Source: Eurosta solidaginis | Taxonomy: Eukaryota > Arthropoda > Insecta > Diptera > Tephritidae | Direction of reading: 5' to 3' | Length of the DNA stretch: 64,000 nucleotides | Assembly (NCBI RefSeq): GCF_040869045.1 | Contig: NC_090320.1 | Span: 247,876,978-247,940,977 of the forward strand | In this document: positions 1 through 12,700 of the stretch, piece by piece | Numbering within the stretch: position 1 is the stretch's first letter | Layout: each line of letters begins with the position of its first letter | The notes under the pieces: generated by a model | What the model saw: the letters and a program-made list of their open reading frames with translations, nothing else | Databases searched by the model: none | What the model was told of the DNA's origin: nothing | Position numbers and translations under genes: made by a program

Positions 1-483
1 ATTTGGTGGCAAACTTGACATTGGTTACTTTCCTTAGACAATACACTTTACGTTAAAATAACCGTAGTTTTGAACTATAAATAGTAGGCTTTTCACGCAG
101 GCCGCGGTAGTACAAGGGTAGTGTGCTGGCTACAGCATAAGTCCCGATCCCGAATCCTCCGTGCTATTTTGCCATCCTGAAATCCCGCGATTGCATACAA
201 AAAAAATTCCGGGGTTTCGGGATTTCTTCGAGATCTCATATTGTAAATTTTAATATATTTAATTTTTTAAGTTTAAATTTCAATCCTCTTGTCTTGGTAA
301 GGCACAGTCTCTGGATAATCCCGAAAATTTGGGGATTCCCAGGATTGTCATTTTCAAATCCCGAAATACCGGGATTGAATAAGGTCTTTAGAACTCGATG
401 CCTTTGTGCTGGCCTAGATAACCAAATTCCCCTGAGTGAATTTACGAGACAACTAACACTCAACATAGTAAAATGCCTGTCGT

Positions 484-845
484 AAGAGGCGACTAAAATA
501 CCAAATTCAAGGGGTTGTGTAGCGCAACCTTTTCAGGTTGCCAGCGCAATATATAGATTCCCCAAACCCAATTGGCAACCTTACCTTCCAGCGGCGAATC
601 CAGTTTCACTAACACACGAGGCTCTGGCGACCCCAAGCTCCTCATGGAACTTGGGGGTGGGGAGGGAGGGATGGCCTGAAGGTTTAATGTGGCCGTATAA
701 ATCGTTTTCGAGATAGTCGGGCTAGCACCCTAATGGAGCTATGTTACCGGAGCGTACCGGATCTGTATCCGGCAAAGGACTGTAATGGCACCACTAACGA
801 TATGGCAACGCAAGTTAAAACGAGTGCCATATCGATAGTGGGCTG
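484..845 (+). repeat. Dispersed repeat family R, copy 1
   Basis: Non-coding repeat. The segments CCAGCGGCGAATCC, GAGGCTCTGGCGACCCC, GGTTTAATGTGG and GTACCGGATCTGTATCCGGC recur, with divergence, near 17855, 20518, 21862 (reverse) and 31405. No long ORF or clear terminal repeat is visible, so I can only call it a dispersed non-autonomous family. Upstream (1-483) I see no gene; 105-165 holds a weak tRNA-like stretch. Confidence 0.7.
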
Positions 846-1279
846 GCAATGCCATCATTCCTATTGGAATATTATAACGGTATAGCAAAAATTTGGAAAG
901 CCAAAGTCATTATAGATACGCGCTTGGTTACTAGTCCACTCTCGCAATAACAGTTCTTTTAAATATACTTTAACATTCTCTCGCGGCAATTCTCAGCGTG
1001 TGTGGACGTGTTCTTTCAATTGGTGATCTTTCTGATTTGTACAAGTTCATATAACAGAAATGCCATTTGTCGAAACTTCTTTAGTGGTTTTAAATAAATT
1101 TTGCGATTTCATAATAAAATTAACAACAACTGCTATTTTTTTTACCAAATCTTTCAACAATCTGAGTGAGTATTTTGCTGATTTTTAGTGTTCGATATTA
1201 AATTTTTTTTTTTTTTGCATATAAGTAGTGCGTGTTACTCTTGAGACTGCCTGCAGCGGCCAAAAAAACTAAGGCCGCT

Positions 1280-2947
1280 ATGGCGTCCTCGACTCCTGGG
1301 TCGACGACGCCAACGGCTAGTGAGGCATCATTTGAAATTCTCTCTAACGTCACCCTTGCCAAAGGCATGAGGATGAAACGTGAAAATGAGACAAAAATAA
1401 TGAATGCGTTAAAAAATGCGAATTTTAATTTAAACACGGGAGTTTCAAAAAAAATAAAAAGTGACGGTTTTAATGTTTCTAATATGAATGTTATTGCATA
1501 CGGTGCAGACATGGACATGGACGCACCAGGTGCTTGTTCAACTCTACTTTTACAAGAAAATTCCAGCTCGCCAAACAAAATGGCTGAAAACAACGCCAAT
1601 ATGGCTGAACATAACAACGCCAATATGGCTGATTACAATGATACAAATACCAATAGACATGATAACGCTTCAAATTCGCATACACTCACAAGTACCAATG
1701 CAAACACAGACCCTAATATTTCCAAGGCTTCAGGTACAGCCGAAAACACCATTTTGTATCCAGCTAATTTTAAAGGCATTTTTTTCGTTTTAGTTGATTC
1801 TTCCTCATGTGATCAACTAAAAAATGAAAGAATCAAGAATGGTTTGGCTTTGCACAAACTAATTAAAAATTTCAAAGTTAACGACATTGAGCTAATTCAG
1901 CTAGTATGTAGAACTCTTTTTAAGATAACTTTTAAAAATTTGGCTTCTGCAAACAATTTTGTCTTAAACGAAAAAGTTAAGGAAAAGGGACTAAAATGCT
2001 TTATCCCACGTACTGCACTTGAGTCCTTTGGAGTTATTAGGGGCATCCCATTAGAATTTTCTGAAAATTACATTAAAGAAAATGCTATCTCTGCTATTCC
2101 CATAAATTCAGTAATGCGCTTCTCAAAAAAAAATTACGACAATGGCAATTTCGAACCCACTACGTCCATAAAAATTGGTTTCCTTGGAAAAGATATTCCA
2201 AAATCACTTACGTTTGAATACACGTTCTTAAAGGTGGAATTCTTTATCCCGCCCTTAAGGCAATGCAAAAATTGTGGAAGACTTGGACATACACAATTTT
2301 CGTGTAAATCAAGAAAACGCTGTCTAAAATGTGGTAGACAAGACTGTAATGACTCCCAATGTAATCAATGCTGTCTTCTTTGTGGTGATGCTGATCATTC
2401 GGCAGAGGCCAAAAACAAATGCCGTATCTGGGAAAAAGAAAAATAAATTAACTTTGTTAAGGCAGTCCGCAAACTCTCCAGGAGAGAAGTCCTGGACACG
2501 TATTTCAATAACGATAACCGTTTTAGTATTTTGCAGTGTGATGATGATGAGTTCCCTGCTCTCCCTAGTGAGACCGATAATAGCAGAGATAGAATTAAAG
2601 AATTGAACAGCAAAATCCGTAAGGTAAGATATAACAATGTTGCTAAAAGAGCAATAAGGGATGATGCTCGTTCTGTCCCTAATAACACACCATCATACGT
2701 TAGAAAAAGTCATCAGTCCACTTCTGTGCTGGATTCCCCAGCATATCTTAAAAACAAAGTTTCAGAATTAGAAAAAATTGTATCTGAACTTTTCAAAGTT
2801 TTTTCCAACAACATTTCCAATTCACAAATAGGGTCGATTCAAGACCGTATTAGCGCAATCAAACAACAATATCAGATGACGTTGATCGAAGATGACGTCA
2901 GGCTTATTAACGAGAACAGCCCTCAACCCTCCTTAGCATCAGTATGA
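1280..2947 (+). pseudogene. I-clade ORF1 (Gag-like nucleic-acid-binding protein), one nonsense codon
   Basis: Starts at ATG 1280 (MASSTPGSTTPT); in-frame codons before it begin only with GTG. Read through one TAA at 2444-2446 it gives about 555 residues, close to the 547 of the intact copy at 8069. The N-terminal third is polar and low complexity (Asn/Met/Ala repeats near residues 95-130). A conserved central domain ends in three Cys clusters: CKNCGRLGHTQFSC (CX2CX4HX4C), CLKCGRQDCNDSQC and CCLLCGDADH. After the TAA the same frame continues with VRKLSRREVLDTY, matching IKKLSRREAYDTY of copy 2, so the stop is a simple nonsense change. It ends in TGA at 2945-2947, overlapping the ORF2 ATG as ATGA. 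ORF1 proteins of this clade bind the element RNA in an RNP. Confidence 0.85.
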
Positions 2948-5900
2948 AGGTGCTCCAATTCAATTGTCAATCTTTAAAATCCATTTGTAACTATATAGAG
3001 TTTTATCTAAATAATTATAATTTTGATATAGCTTGTTTCAGTGAAGTTTTTACTTCACGTGAACAACAACATAGAAACATCATAAATTTCAACATTGTAG
3101 AAAAAAACCGTGATGATGGCTACGGCGGTGTAGCCATTGCTTAAAAAAAATATCAAATTTCAAAGTCTCCTTTTTTTCCAACTATGATGTATTAATCATA
3201 CGTACAACAAATATTCGTCCTAATCTAACTGTTTGCGCCACATATTTCCCACCCAACTTACCCGTTGTTAGGTTCAATGATGAAATAGAGCGTATTCTTT
3301 CTTTTCTAGAAAACTGCAACAATGTCTTGTTGTTGGGTGATTTTAACGCCAGAGCAAGGGCATGGAGAGATCGGCTTAATTCAAGCAGAGGGAATAATCT
3401 TGTGAGAATAATCCAAAATCACAATGTCAGGCCTCTCAATGACGGCTCCATCACATATAAGAGAGAGCTTAATTCAAATGAAGGATATGTTTTGGATCTA
3501 TCGTTTACAAACTCTTCCTTATCATTTAAATGGAAAGTTGACCCTTGTAGGTTAGGTGGCAGTCATCATTTCCCTATTATCATAGAGTCGGTAAATGTTG
3601 AAATCCCTTTAACTAGTAAATTTCTTTCTCAAAAAAAACTCCTAAATAATCTCCAAAATTTAGAATTTGAACCAGATATAAATGAGATACACCTAAGAAT
3701 AGATGATGAAATTAACTCAGCTACTCATGCTATCAGTCATAATAGGCAGCCAAAATCATGGTGGAATGATGACTTATCCAAAAACTTTAGATTCCTTAGA
3801 ATTGCTTACCACAAATGTAGGATCACCCCATCACCTGAAAACTTTGAAGAACTGATTAACATTAAGAAAAACTGGAAAAAGAAAATTAAAAATGCCAAAA
3901 GGAAAAACTTTGAAGATAGAATTGCATTGTTAAATGAAGAATCCTCCAGTAAACAAGCATGGAAATTTGTAAAAGCGTTAAGAGGTGACTTCAAACAAAA
4001 TGGACGTGGTATGTGGTCCAATGACAACGACCAAAAATTTCTTGAATTGATTAAAAACGAAGTACCTAGACGAGGCACAATGGAGCCTTAATCGACAAAT
4101 TAACAATAACAATGATCTTGAGATCACATTTGAAGAACTACATGATACTATTAAAAAGAAGAGCAACAATTCTGCTGGTGGTGTTGACAAAATCACATAT
4201 AAAATGCTTAAAGCTCTTCCTGGTCTTTCCCTGAATAACATACGGTCAGCTTTAAATAATTGCTTTTTAAACAATCAAATTCCTGAGAGGTGGCGTGATA
4301 TTAAAATAGTACCAATCCCTAAAAGGGACAAAAGTTTAGAAGATTTCAGAAATTTTAGACCAATTGCTCTGATCCCTGTTTTTTTAAAATGCATAAATTT
4401 AGTTATTAAAGAACGCATCACCAACTGCGAATCTGTAAACTTGGCTTTGCCTAACAACTCGTTTGCCTACAGGAAAAATATGTCTGCTCCCATCTGTATC
4501 AATTATATCCTCCATCATGCAACTGTTCTCAAAAATTAAGGATTCAAGGTTATCTTATGTTCCACAGACATAAGCAATGCATATAATTGTGTGAGCGTAC
4601 GCAAACTGATCGACATGTTGGATTCCTTGGGTATTGAAGAAACCTACAAAGAGTGGATTGCAAATTTCCTGAGTCTTAGAAAGTTATGTTTGGGTAAGGA
4701 GAAAATACAAGTCACCAATGGTCTGCCTCAAGGTAGTTGTCTTTCCCCACTTCTCTTTAATATATACACGTCTGGACTACACAGCATTGAAGATAACAAA
4801 ACAAAAATCTTTCAATATGCTGATGATTTTCTTATTATGTCTTATGATAAATGTTTAGTAAATGCAACGTTAAATTTACAACAAAAAATTGATGATTTTT
4901 CTAGCAAATGTCAGGATATCAACCTTTCTTTTAATGCAGATAAAACTAAAATTCTGTATCTTTCTAGATCAAATAAGTTAAACATTCAAATTCTTACTCA
5001 AGGTAACCTAATACAAGAAGTCAGGGCTCTTCGTTTTCTAGGCAGAACAATTAACTCGTCTCTGACGGTCAGTGAGCATTACAATAATGTAATCAAAGCA
5101 TCTCACAAATCTAAATGTCTTACCACCATCAAGGCTGGATTACACCCCCAAGTTGCCCTTAAATTCTATAGATCAATTGTAAGATCTAAAATTGAGTACT
5201 GTAGAACTTCAACATACAACTGTCCAAAAACAACAAATTCAAAAATACAAGTTTATCAGAATAACTTTTTAAGAAGATGTCTTGGCTTGACTCCGTCTAC
5301 ACCTATTCCACTAATTTATGCGTTAGCTAATGAGCTACCCCCAGAAAGTAGAGCTAAGTGGTTAACTGCCAAAGAAGTTACAAAAGTTCTATGTCATGAT
5401 GAATCATTCAAAGATTTACTATACAAATATTCTAATATTAATACTAGTTATGGAAAAATATTCTCTGAGTTCAAAGAGGTGTATGACAGATTGTGTGAAG
5501 TGAGTAGCTATGTCCACTCGCCCAATTTGCGCATCATCAAGGACTCACTATATGATAAAAAAAATAACATACCTACAGAAGCCATTAAAGCTATATACAC
5601 ACATATGCTTAATAAATATATACACGACAACCATAAAATCTTTACAGATGCGTCTGTAAATGACAACGGTACTGGGTGCGGCATTTACAATTTCTCTAAC
5701 AAAAATGACTACATGTTTAAAATCAATTTCAAAACTTCTTCCACATTTGCCGAACTTCATGCCATTAAACACGCCCTAGAGATAGCTGCTAACCTTAACT
5801 ACAACAAAATTACAATCTTCACGGATAGCATGTCTTCGTGCTGTCTTCTTGAACAAAAAAGTACCATAAACTCATGTGTTGTGGACATACACAACATCAT

Positions 5901-6297
5901 TAGCAACGGAAATTTTGAGGAAGTGGTTATCATCTGGACTCCAGGTCATTCTGGAATCACAGGTAATGAGCACGTGGACCATTTAGCGAAAGAAGCTACA
6001 TTGTGTGAAAATGTTGTTGACGTCAAGTTGACTATTGATGAAGCGTTAAGACACATTAAAAACCAAATTTTTGGAGATTGGTTCTTAGAATTCAAGAACT
6101 TCTCCAACAATAAACCTAACACTTTAGACTACATTTATACTCATACTCATGTCAAGCCATGGTTCAAAAAATGCACTCTATCTGCTCGACAAATTAAAAT
6201 ACTTAACAGAATCATTGTAGGTTACACCTATGATGCTGCCTATCTACATAAAATTAAAATTCGCAATAATAATACATGCATTTGTGAATTTTGGTAA
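2944..6297 (+). pseudogene. I-clade ORF2 (AP endonuclease, reverse transcriptase, RNase H), broken
   Basis: Starts at ATG 2944 (MKVLQFNCQSLKS), the usual endonuclease N-terminus, overlapping the ORF1 stop by 4 nt. The endonuclease continues with YFPPN and LLGDFNARA. The RT has RPIALIP, SFAYRKN, NGLPQGSCLSPLLF and the catalytic FQYADDFLI. RNase H has FTDAS, AELHAIKHA, FTDSMSS and WTPGHSGITGNEHVDHLA. Breaks: a frameshift in the A-run near 3140; a frameshift near 4075-4092; an in-frame TAA at 4537-4539 just before RT motif A (TDISNAYNCV). The last residues NNNTCICEFW look like the start of a C-terminal Cys motif cut off at 6297. Confidence 0.88.
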
Positions 6298-6341
6298 GGA
6301 TTTGACTGCTGTAACAACACCGCACTCGAAGCCCTAATCAC

Positions 6342-6727
6342 AGCCCCTGTTTCTGAATCGGTTGCTTTAGAACCTGGTGCTCCTAGGGAGGTGACTGCTG
6401 TTCCCCCCCGTAGGTCCATTTTTGTGTCACAGCTCCACGCATCGCTGGCGGAAGCTGATATATCTAATTACGTACATATGCTTCAAGCTTGGTGTCGAAC
6501 TTAACAGCAATATTAATGTTTATAAGTTTAATTTTAAGTCTGAGAGAGAGATCTCTTCTTTCAGAATCTTAGTTCCTGACAAATTTTTTGATAGGGTACT
6601 CGATTCTACTTTCTGGCCGAAACACTCTTTGGTGCATTTGTTTACTAGAAAGTCGAACCGTGACCACGCTATTTTAAATGCATCAAAAAACTTGACAGGC
6701 AACACTCCAGAAGTGGTACAAACTTAA
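6342..6727 (+). pseudogene. Jockey/CR1-type ORF1, C-terminal fragment
   Basis: One frame reads RRSIFVSQLHASLAEADISN; after a frameshift near 6482 the next reads KLGVELNSNINVYKF, then FRILVPDKFFD and FWPKHSLVHLF, ending TAA at 6725-6727. FVSQLHA..ADI..YV and ILVPDKFFD...FWP are typical of the C-terminal part of ORF1 in Jockey/CR1-superfamily elements. The N-terminal part is missing: this piece abuts the end of the I-clade copy near 6300. The endonuclease frame follows directly, the normal element order. Confidence 0.6.
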
Positions 6728-6729
6728 AT

Positions 6730-7416
6730 TATGTCCTATCAAACGTAAATAATATCTCACTTAGTATATTTTATCAGAACGTTAGGGGGTTGAATACCAA
6801 ATTAACGGAAGTTTTTCTACTGAGTCATGAGAGTCCTTATGATGTACTCGTTTTTACTGAGACTTGGCTAAAACCAACAGTTTTTAACGCGGAAGTTTTA
6901 TCGAGTTCGTTTCAAGTGTTTAGAAAGGACCGACTGGCCAGAGCTGGCGGAGATGTGTTAATTGCCGTTAACACTAGGTTTTCCGTGGAGGAACTACATT
7001 TTCCTGATTTTGAGGATGCTGAGCTTCTTTGTGTGAGAGTAAAACTTTCCTCAACCTACAAATATTTTATAGCCAACTACATTCACTCACAATCTGACAT
7101 TTCCTTATATTTGTTGAATCATTCCTCAATAGTGAAATCTATGTGCTGCACTGCCAGGGCCTGTGATTCTGTCACTGTACTTGGCGATTTTAATCTGCCA
7201 TGTGTGTCATGGAGTCTTATCGACGGGAAGCTAGTCCCTACTTCTTCTCGCGCTATCGACTATGATTTCCTAAACGAGTTTGCAGATGTTGGACTTTTTC
7301 AAATTAACAATATTCAGAATAAATTCGGTAAATGCTTGGATTTAATTTTCTCAGACGATTCAAATTGTTTTGTAAATCGATGCGATCATCCCCTTGCCCT
7401 GCCTGAAGATGTGTAA
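6730..7416 (+). pseudogene. Jockey/CR1-type ORF2, endonuclease fragment
   Basis: The frame opens right after the ORF1 stop and reads SIFYQNVRGLNTKL, the standard N-terminus of Jockey-superfamily endonucleases. Catalytic landmarks follow: VFTETWLKP (Glu), VLGDFNLPCVSW (Asp/Asn) and CLDLIFSDD. About 225 residues are present; the frame stops after HPLALPEDV at 7416, where the reverse transcriptase should begin, so the element is truncated there. The corresponding region of the minus-strand element at 24745-27212 reads ILDLVFTDDS and LSLPEDPLHP, showing the family relationship. Confidence 0.75.
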
Positions 7417-7451
7417 CCCACAAGCCACATACCCAGCCAGCATTTTTTGAA

Positions 7452-7476
7452 ATCAACCAGACGGACGTTGCATGTC
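7452..7476 (+). repeat. 25-bp inverted repeat, left arm
   Basis: Begins ATCAACCAGAC and ends GTTGCATGTC. Its exact reverse complement lies at 14201-14225, 6.7 kb away, and the two bracket the second I-clade element. The similarity does not extend clearly beyond the 25 bp on either side. Confidence 0.85.
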
Positions 7477-8068
7477 GCGCGATTTTTTATTCCAAATTTT
7501 CGCCTGCGACTCTTTTTGGTTAATTGAAAAAAATTCTTTGATTCTTTTCTTTTCGGATCATAAAACATAAATTATCGACTGTAAGGTTTTTTTTAAGATT
7601 AATGAATAAATTTTCGGCTGCGGCGTTTTGCTTAGATAATTTAAAAACTTATCTCCTTAAATATGTATATTAAATTGCAAATTCTTCAACAAAAGCAAAA
7701 CCATAGAGCATGGATGTTTATCTGAATTTATGTCGAGCCGCCACCATCTTGCATTGTTCAGACTAGAGAAAAGCATAACAGTAAACGTGTGTGTTACACT
7801 TTTGAACCAACTGCTGAAGCGGAAGCTGCGAATTCATACAGGAGTGGATAAATTAATTTAAAAAATCTAAGTTTGAACAATTAATAATTAAATTGTCTTT
7901 ATTAAAGAAAATAGAGTAGATATATGTAAGTGAATATAAGTGAATAAAACACACCAAGAAAGAGAAGAAAATCATTTTAAATAAATAAAGCTTTGCCAAA
8001 AAAAATTCTTTATAACACAAGGCGGTAAGTTACAATTAAAGCTTAGTGCGTTCAAAAATAGAAACAAA
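7477..8068. other. Non-coding stretch before I-clade copy 2
   Basis: No gene seen. AT-rich, with several short runs of T. Part is presumably the 5' UTR of the I-clade element whose ORF1 starts at 8069, but I cannot place the element's 5' end. Confidence 0.5.
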
Positions 8069-9712
8069 ATGGCGGACGCTTCGGCGTCTACGCACGCCGA
8101 TAGTGAAGATGTAGGGACACATAGCGGTTCTAAGAAAAAGAAAAAAAATAATGCTGCGACCCATGAAATGCATCCATATAAAGAGAACAATTCGAAAAAT
8201 CAAAAAAATTTACAAAAAGATACCCCAAACATGGCTGCGCTGCAGATTCCCATGCAGGGTATGCTTGTACCTAGAGGTACGTATAAAAAATTTTTAGAAA
8301 AGATTGAAATAAAAGACATGCGCCCCTCTAAAAGTGATGTGCAAAAAGAGACACAACACAATCAGTTATCTGACAAAAATAAACCTGATCAAACTGTACC
8401 TGAAAGGATGAGTACTGATATCAGCAACAAAACGTTAATGATACAGCCTGCAAAGGACATTACCAATGAATCTTCAGAAATACTACCCAAATGTGACGAA
8501 AAAACTAACAACTTAACTGACATTGAAGTAATAAAATATGACAAAAACCACAACGGTGAATTTTGTGTATTTTTTGATACGAGTCAAAGTGAAAATTTCA
8601 ACAACACGTCCATCAAGAATGGCCTTTTCCTAATAGACAAAATAAGAAAATTTAACATACCAGGAATCAAGACAGTAAGGGCAATTGGAAGTTCCTTATA
8701 CAAAGTCTTCTTTAATACACGTATAGATGCCAATAACACAATTGACAATAAACAACTAAAAGACAATAATATCAGAGTTTTCATACCAAAAAGCATGGTG
8801 GAAACCTATGGTGTTATAAAACAAGTTCCTCAAGACTTCTCCGACAAAGAAATTATGGAAAACATAATTTCAGAAATAAAAGTTACGTCTGTAACACGAA
8901 TTCTTAGAAGAGACATAGACAACAAAGACAATTTCATACCAACATTCACAGTCAAAATAAGTTTTGCAGGAGTAGAAATACCTGAGTCAGTAAAGATTTT
9001 CTTTGTAGACATGAAAGTCCACCACTTCATACCCAAAGAGGGGCAATGCTACAACTGTGGAAGACTTGGACACACCAAAAAAACATGCAAATCAAAAAAC
9101 AGATGTATACTTTGTGGAAATGAAACAGGTTGTGAATCAAAATGTGTAACAGGGAACAACAAATGTATTCTGTGTGGTCAAAATGGACATGTTTCACTGA
9201 ATCAAGACAAATGCCAAAAGTGGACTCAGGAAAAAAACATTACAGAAATAATGGCTATAAAAAAACTCTCCAGAAGGGAGGCCTATGACACGTACAAGCA
9301 ACTGAATAACTATACAAATCGTTTCGATTTGCTTGATGAAGAACAATTCCCAAATCTTCCAACACAGAAACCTAAAACTGTCAACAGAGACAATATAATA
9401 AACAGGAAATTTACGAAAATTAAATATAGCAAGGTGGTAGAAATGCCAGAAAATAATAACAGAGCAAGGGAAAGAGATATGGTTGCAAAAGATGCTCTGA
9501 AAAACAATCCATCATTTGCCTCAAACGAATGGTTTAAAGTATCAGAAATTGAAAAACTAGTGACACTCTTGTATCAAAAATTTCAAATAAACTCTGAAGA
9601 ACCTATTGTAAGATTGTTAAATAATCTGTACAAAAAAAATGCAAATGAGAGACTAGCGTCAATCAGCACAGAAAATTACATACTAAATGATAATGCGTAT
9701 TCTGCAATATAA
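8069..9712 (+). CDS. I-clade ORF1 (Gag-like zinc-knuckle protein), intact
   Basis: A complete 547-residue frame from ATG (MADASASTHADSEDV) to TAA, preceded by AACAAA, a reasonable fly start context. The first 180 residues are polar and probably disordered. A conserved central domain (about 180-330) precedes three Cys motifs: CYNCGRLGHTKKTC, CILCGNETGCESKC and CILCGQNGHVSLNQDKC. A basic, helix-prone tail with KKLSRREAYDTY follows. It overlaps ORF2 by 26 nt in another frame, so ORF2 would need reinitiation or frameshifting. The protein is expected to coat the element RNA. It is the only uninterrupted retroelement ORF1 in the window. Confidence 0.9.
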   Translation: MADASASTHADSEDVGTHSGSKKKKKNNAATHEMHPYKENNSKNQKNLQKDTPNMAALQIPMQGMLVPRGTYKKFLEKIEIKDMRPSKSDVQKETQHNQLSDKNKPDQTVPERMSTDISNKTLMIQPAKDITNESSEILPKCDEKTNNLTDIEVIKYDKNHNGEFCVFFDTSQSENFNNTSIKNGLFLIDKIRKFNIPGIKTVRAIGSSLYKVFFNTRIDANNTIDNKQLKDNNIRVFIPKSMVETYGVIKQVPQDFSDKEIMENIISEIKVTSVTRILRRDIDNKDNFIPTFTVKISFAGVEIPESVKIFFVDMKVHHFIPKEGQCYNCGRLGHTKKTCKSKNRCILCGNETGCESKCVTGNNKCILCGQNGHVSLNQDKCQKWTQEKNITEIMAIKKLSRREAYDTYKQLNNYTNRFDLLDEEQFPNLPTQKPKTVNRDNIINRKFTKIKYSKVVEMPENNNRARERDMVAKDALKNNPSFASNEWFKVSEIEKLVTLLYQKFQINSEEPIVRLLNNLYKKNANERLASISTENYILNDNAYSAI

Positions 9713-12700
9713 CTGTCAAAGCTTGAAATCCAATAAAAATTACATTGACTTTTTCATCCAAAAATATAACATTGATATAGTAGCACTACAAGAAATATTT
9801 TCACATGACATTAACACTAATCATCACAAACTAATTGATTTTAATCTTATTAAAAAAACTCGGCCTGATGGTTACGGAGGAGTAGCCATAGGCTGCAGGA
9901 AAAATATTCTTTTTAAAAAAATTAAATATTCTACATCATATGACATCCTTATGATGAAAATCACTAGTCTACAAACCAATTTAACTGTATGCACAGCATA
10001 TTTCCCACCAAATTTAAACTGTAACATTTTTCAACAGGAAGTAACCAAGCTTTTTGACAAATTATGCACACACTCTAATGTAGTTATCCTGGGTGATTTT
10101 AATGCTAGATGTCTGACATGGGGTGATACAATAACAACGATGAAAGGAAAAATTTTGGAAAGCACGGTTCAATTATACAATTTTGTGTCATAATGATGGC
10201 ACTATAACACACAATATTGACTCAAACACTCGCTCAGTCTTGGACTTGAGTTTCTCTAATCTCAGACAAAATGTTCTTTGGACTTGCAGCCAATCCTTTA
10301 TAGGAGGAAGTCGCCATCACCCTATTATAGTTGAAGTTGAAGACATAAGAAAACAGCCTATTCACTTTATTGCCAAAAACAAACTTAGTGCTGAACTAAC
10401 AAAAATATCTAATGCCAACTGTTCTTCAAATATAGAAAACTCTATTAAAAACGCAATCAAAACGGCTACAATCCATCTGAACAATTTCAAACACACCCCA
10501 AAGGCATGGTGGGATAAACAGATGGAAAAAAATTATCGAGTTCTTATTGCAAAAACCAAAAAAGCAAGACTAACAGGAAGAATTGAAGATATAAATGATG
10601 CACTAGAGGAAAAAGTAAAATGGAAAAAGGCTGTAAAAAAGGCAAAAAGCCAAAGCTATAAAAACAGAATTGAAGAACTCAATCGAGATCCTCATAGTAA
10701 AAATGCATGGAAATTTGTACGCAATGTGAAAGGAAATGCCAGCTTTGCAAAGTGTAGCTGGCCGGAAGAAAACAATACTCCCTACCTAAATTTCCTAAAA
10801 GAACAAGTCACTGATCTTACAGACAACAACTTAGTCATTAGACAAATTGATAATGATGACTATATTAATTTCACACAAGAAAAATTCGATGATATACTTA
10901 TCAACAAAAGATCGACAGCTGGAGGACTCGACCGGATAACATATGAGATGCTGAAAAAATTGCCAGTGGAAGCTAAAAAAGCACTAGCTCAAATGCTAGA
11001 GAATCATCTAAACAGTAATAATTTCAAAGACAGTTGGAGGAGAATAAAAATAGTACCTATTCTAAAACCAAACAAAAATCCGGACGATATTACAAGCTAT
11101 AGACCAATAGCCCTAATCTCTGTCATTGCAAAGACTGTGAACATGTTAGTGAAAGAAATCCTGGTACAACATTTGGACACAAATAAAGTGATACCAACCA
11201 AAAGCTATGCATACAGAAAAAATAGATCTTCAGTCATGTGCATAAATGAAATAACACATTATATTGCTGATCAGAAAAGAAAGAAAAGGCATGTATTTGT
11301 ATGCGTATTAGATCTTAATTATGCGTACCACTGTGTAGACCTAACAGCTCTAAAATCTATGTTAATTGAAATACACACCAATCCTACTATAACAACTTGG
11401 ATTCATAACTTCTTTTCAAGAAGGTACTATATCTTAGGAAAAGAGTCGATAGAAATAAATAATGGACTGCCTCAAGGCAGCTGTCTGTCACCAATTTTAT
11501 TTAACTTATACACTAGATATCTACATACTATCAGTGATGAGTCTACGCAACTATATCAATATGCAGATGATTTTGTAATAATATGTCATGACAATATCAA
11601 AGAAAGAGCACTTAATACACTACAAAACAAAATCATTAATTTTCAGGACATATGTAATTCACTTAAACTATCATTTAATTTCTCAAAAACAAAATTCATG
11701 TACATGACATCTGGTAAAAAACAATCTTTCAATGTTAATATACAGAATACTCCAATTGTACAGGCAGATGAAATAAAAATATTAGGTAGAGTTATGAATT
11801 TTAGATCCACTATAAAAGATCATGTTAACAAAATCAAAAAAGAAGTGCAGAAAGCAGTAAACCTTATATCAAAGCTAACTACAATTAAGGCAGGACTAAG
11901 TCCAAAATATAGTTTAAACTTCTACAAAGCCTTTGTGAGAACAAAGACTGAGTATGGTTGTACTACCTTCGCAAATGCGCCTAAAGGTTACAATTCAAAA
12001 CTTCAAATAATCTCTAATGAGACTATAAGGAGATGCTTAGGAGTACCTCCAAGTACTCCAATTCATAGTAGATATGCATTGGCAGGAGAACTACCGCCAT
12101 TAACAAGAGCTAAATGGTTGACAGCAAAGGAGCTAACCAAACAATGGTTTATTAATGACTCACTTATATCTCAACTCCAAAACAACCCGGAAATAAACTC
12201 TAGTTACAGCTACATATACAATAAGTTTAAAAATATCTTTGACAAAATAGACATAAACGTCACATTCCGTAGACACTGCACTCTACATCTATTAGGCACG
12301 AACCTTGACAGCTCAAAAAATCAGTATTCTAAAAAACAACTTAAAGCTATGTACAATGAAATTAAGACAGACTTACATAACAAAGGCTTTTTTATTCTTG
12401 CAACGGATGCTTCGGTAACAGAAAGCAGCACAGGCTGCAGCATACATGATATATACAAAAATTTATCATACTTATACAGGCTTGATGATAAATACTCATC
12501 TACCTTTGGGGAACTGACAGCCATCAAACAAGCGATAAAAATTGCAGCAATGGAAAAATGTAAGAAATTGGCCATCTTCACAGACAGCCTATCCTCAATA
12601 AATGCTCTAAAAAAGAAAACAACAAATAATTTCAGTTGCAGAGATTCATAATAAATTGAATAGCTCAAACCTGGATGAAATCCAAATTATTTGGACGCCC

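Larger units (their letters stand above)
862..6297 (+). mobile_element. I-clade non-LTR retrotransposon, copy 1 (defective)
   Basis: Two overlapping reading frames: a Gag-like ORF1 with zinc knuckles, then an ORF2 with endonuclease, reverse transcriptase and RNase H, the order typical of the I clade. The 5' limit is uncertain: 862-1279 is non-coding and ends in a T-rich stretch before the ORF1 start. The 3' limit is set at the ORF2 stop, because Jockey-type coding begins soon after. One nonsense codon in ORF1 and two frameshifts plus one nonsense codon in ORF2 make it inactive. It shares domain layout and motifs with the element at 8069-13061, but the proteins are diverged enough to be separate subfamilies. 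Confidence 0.85.
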
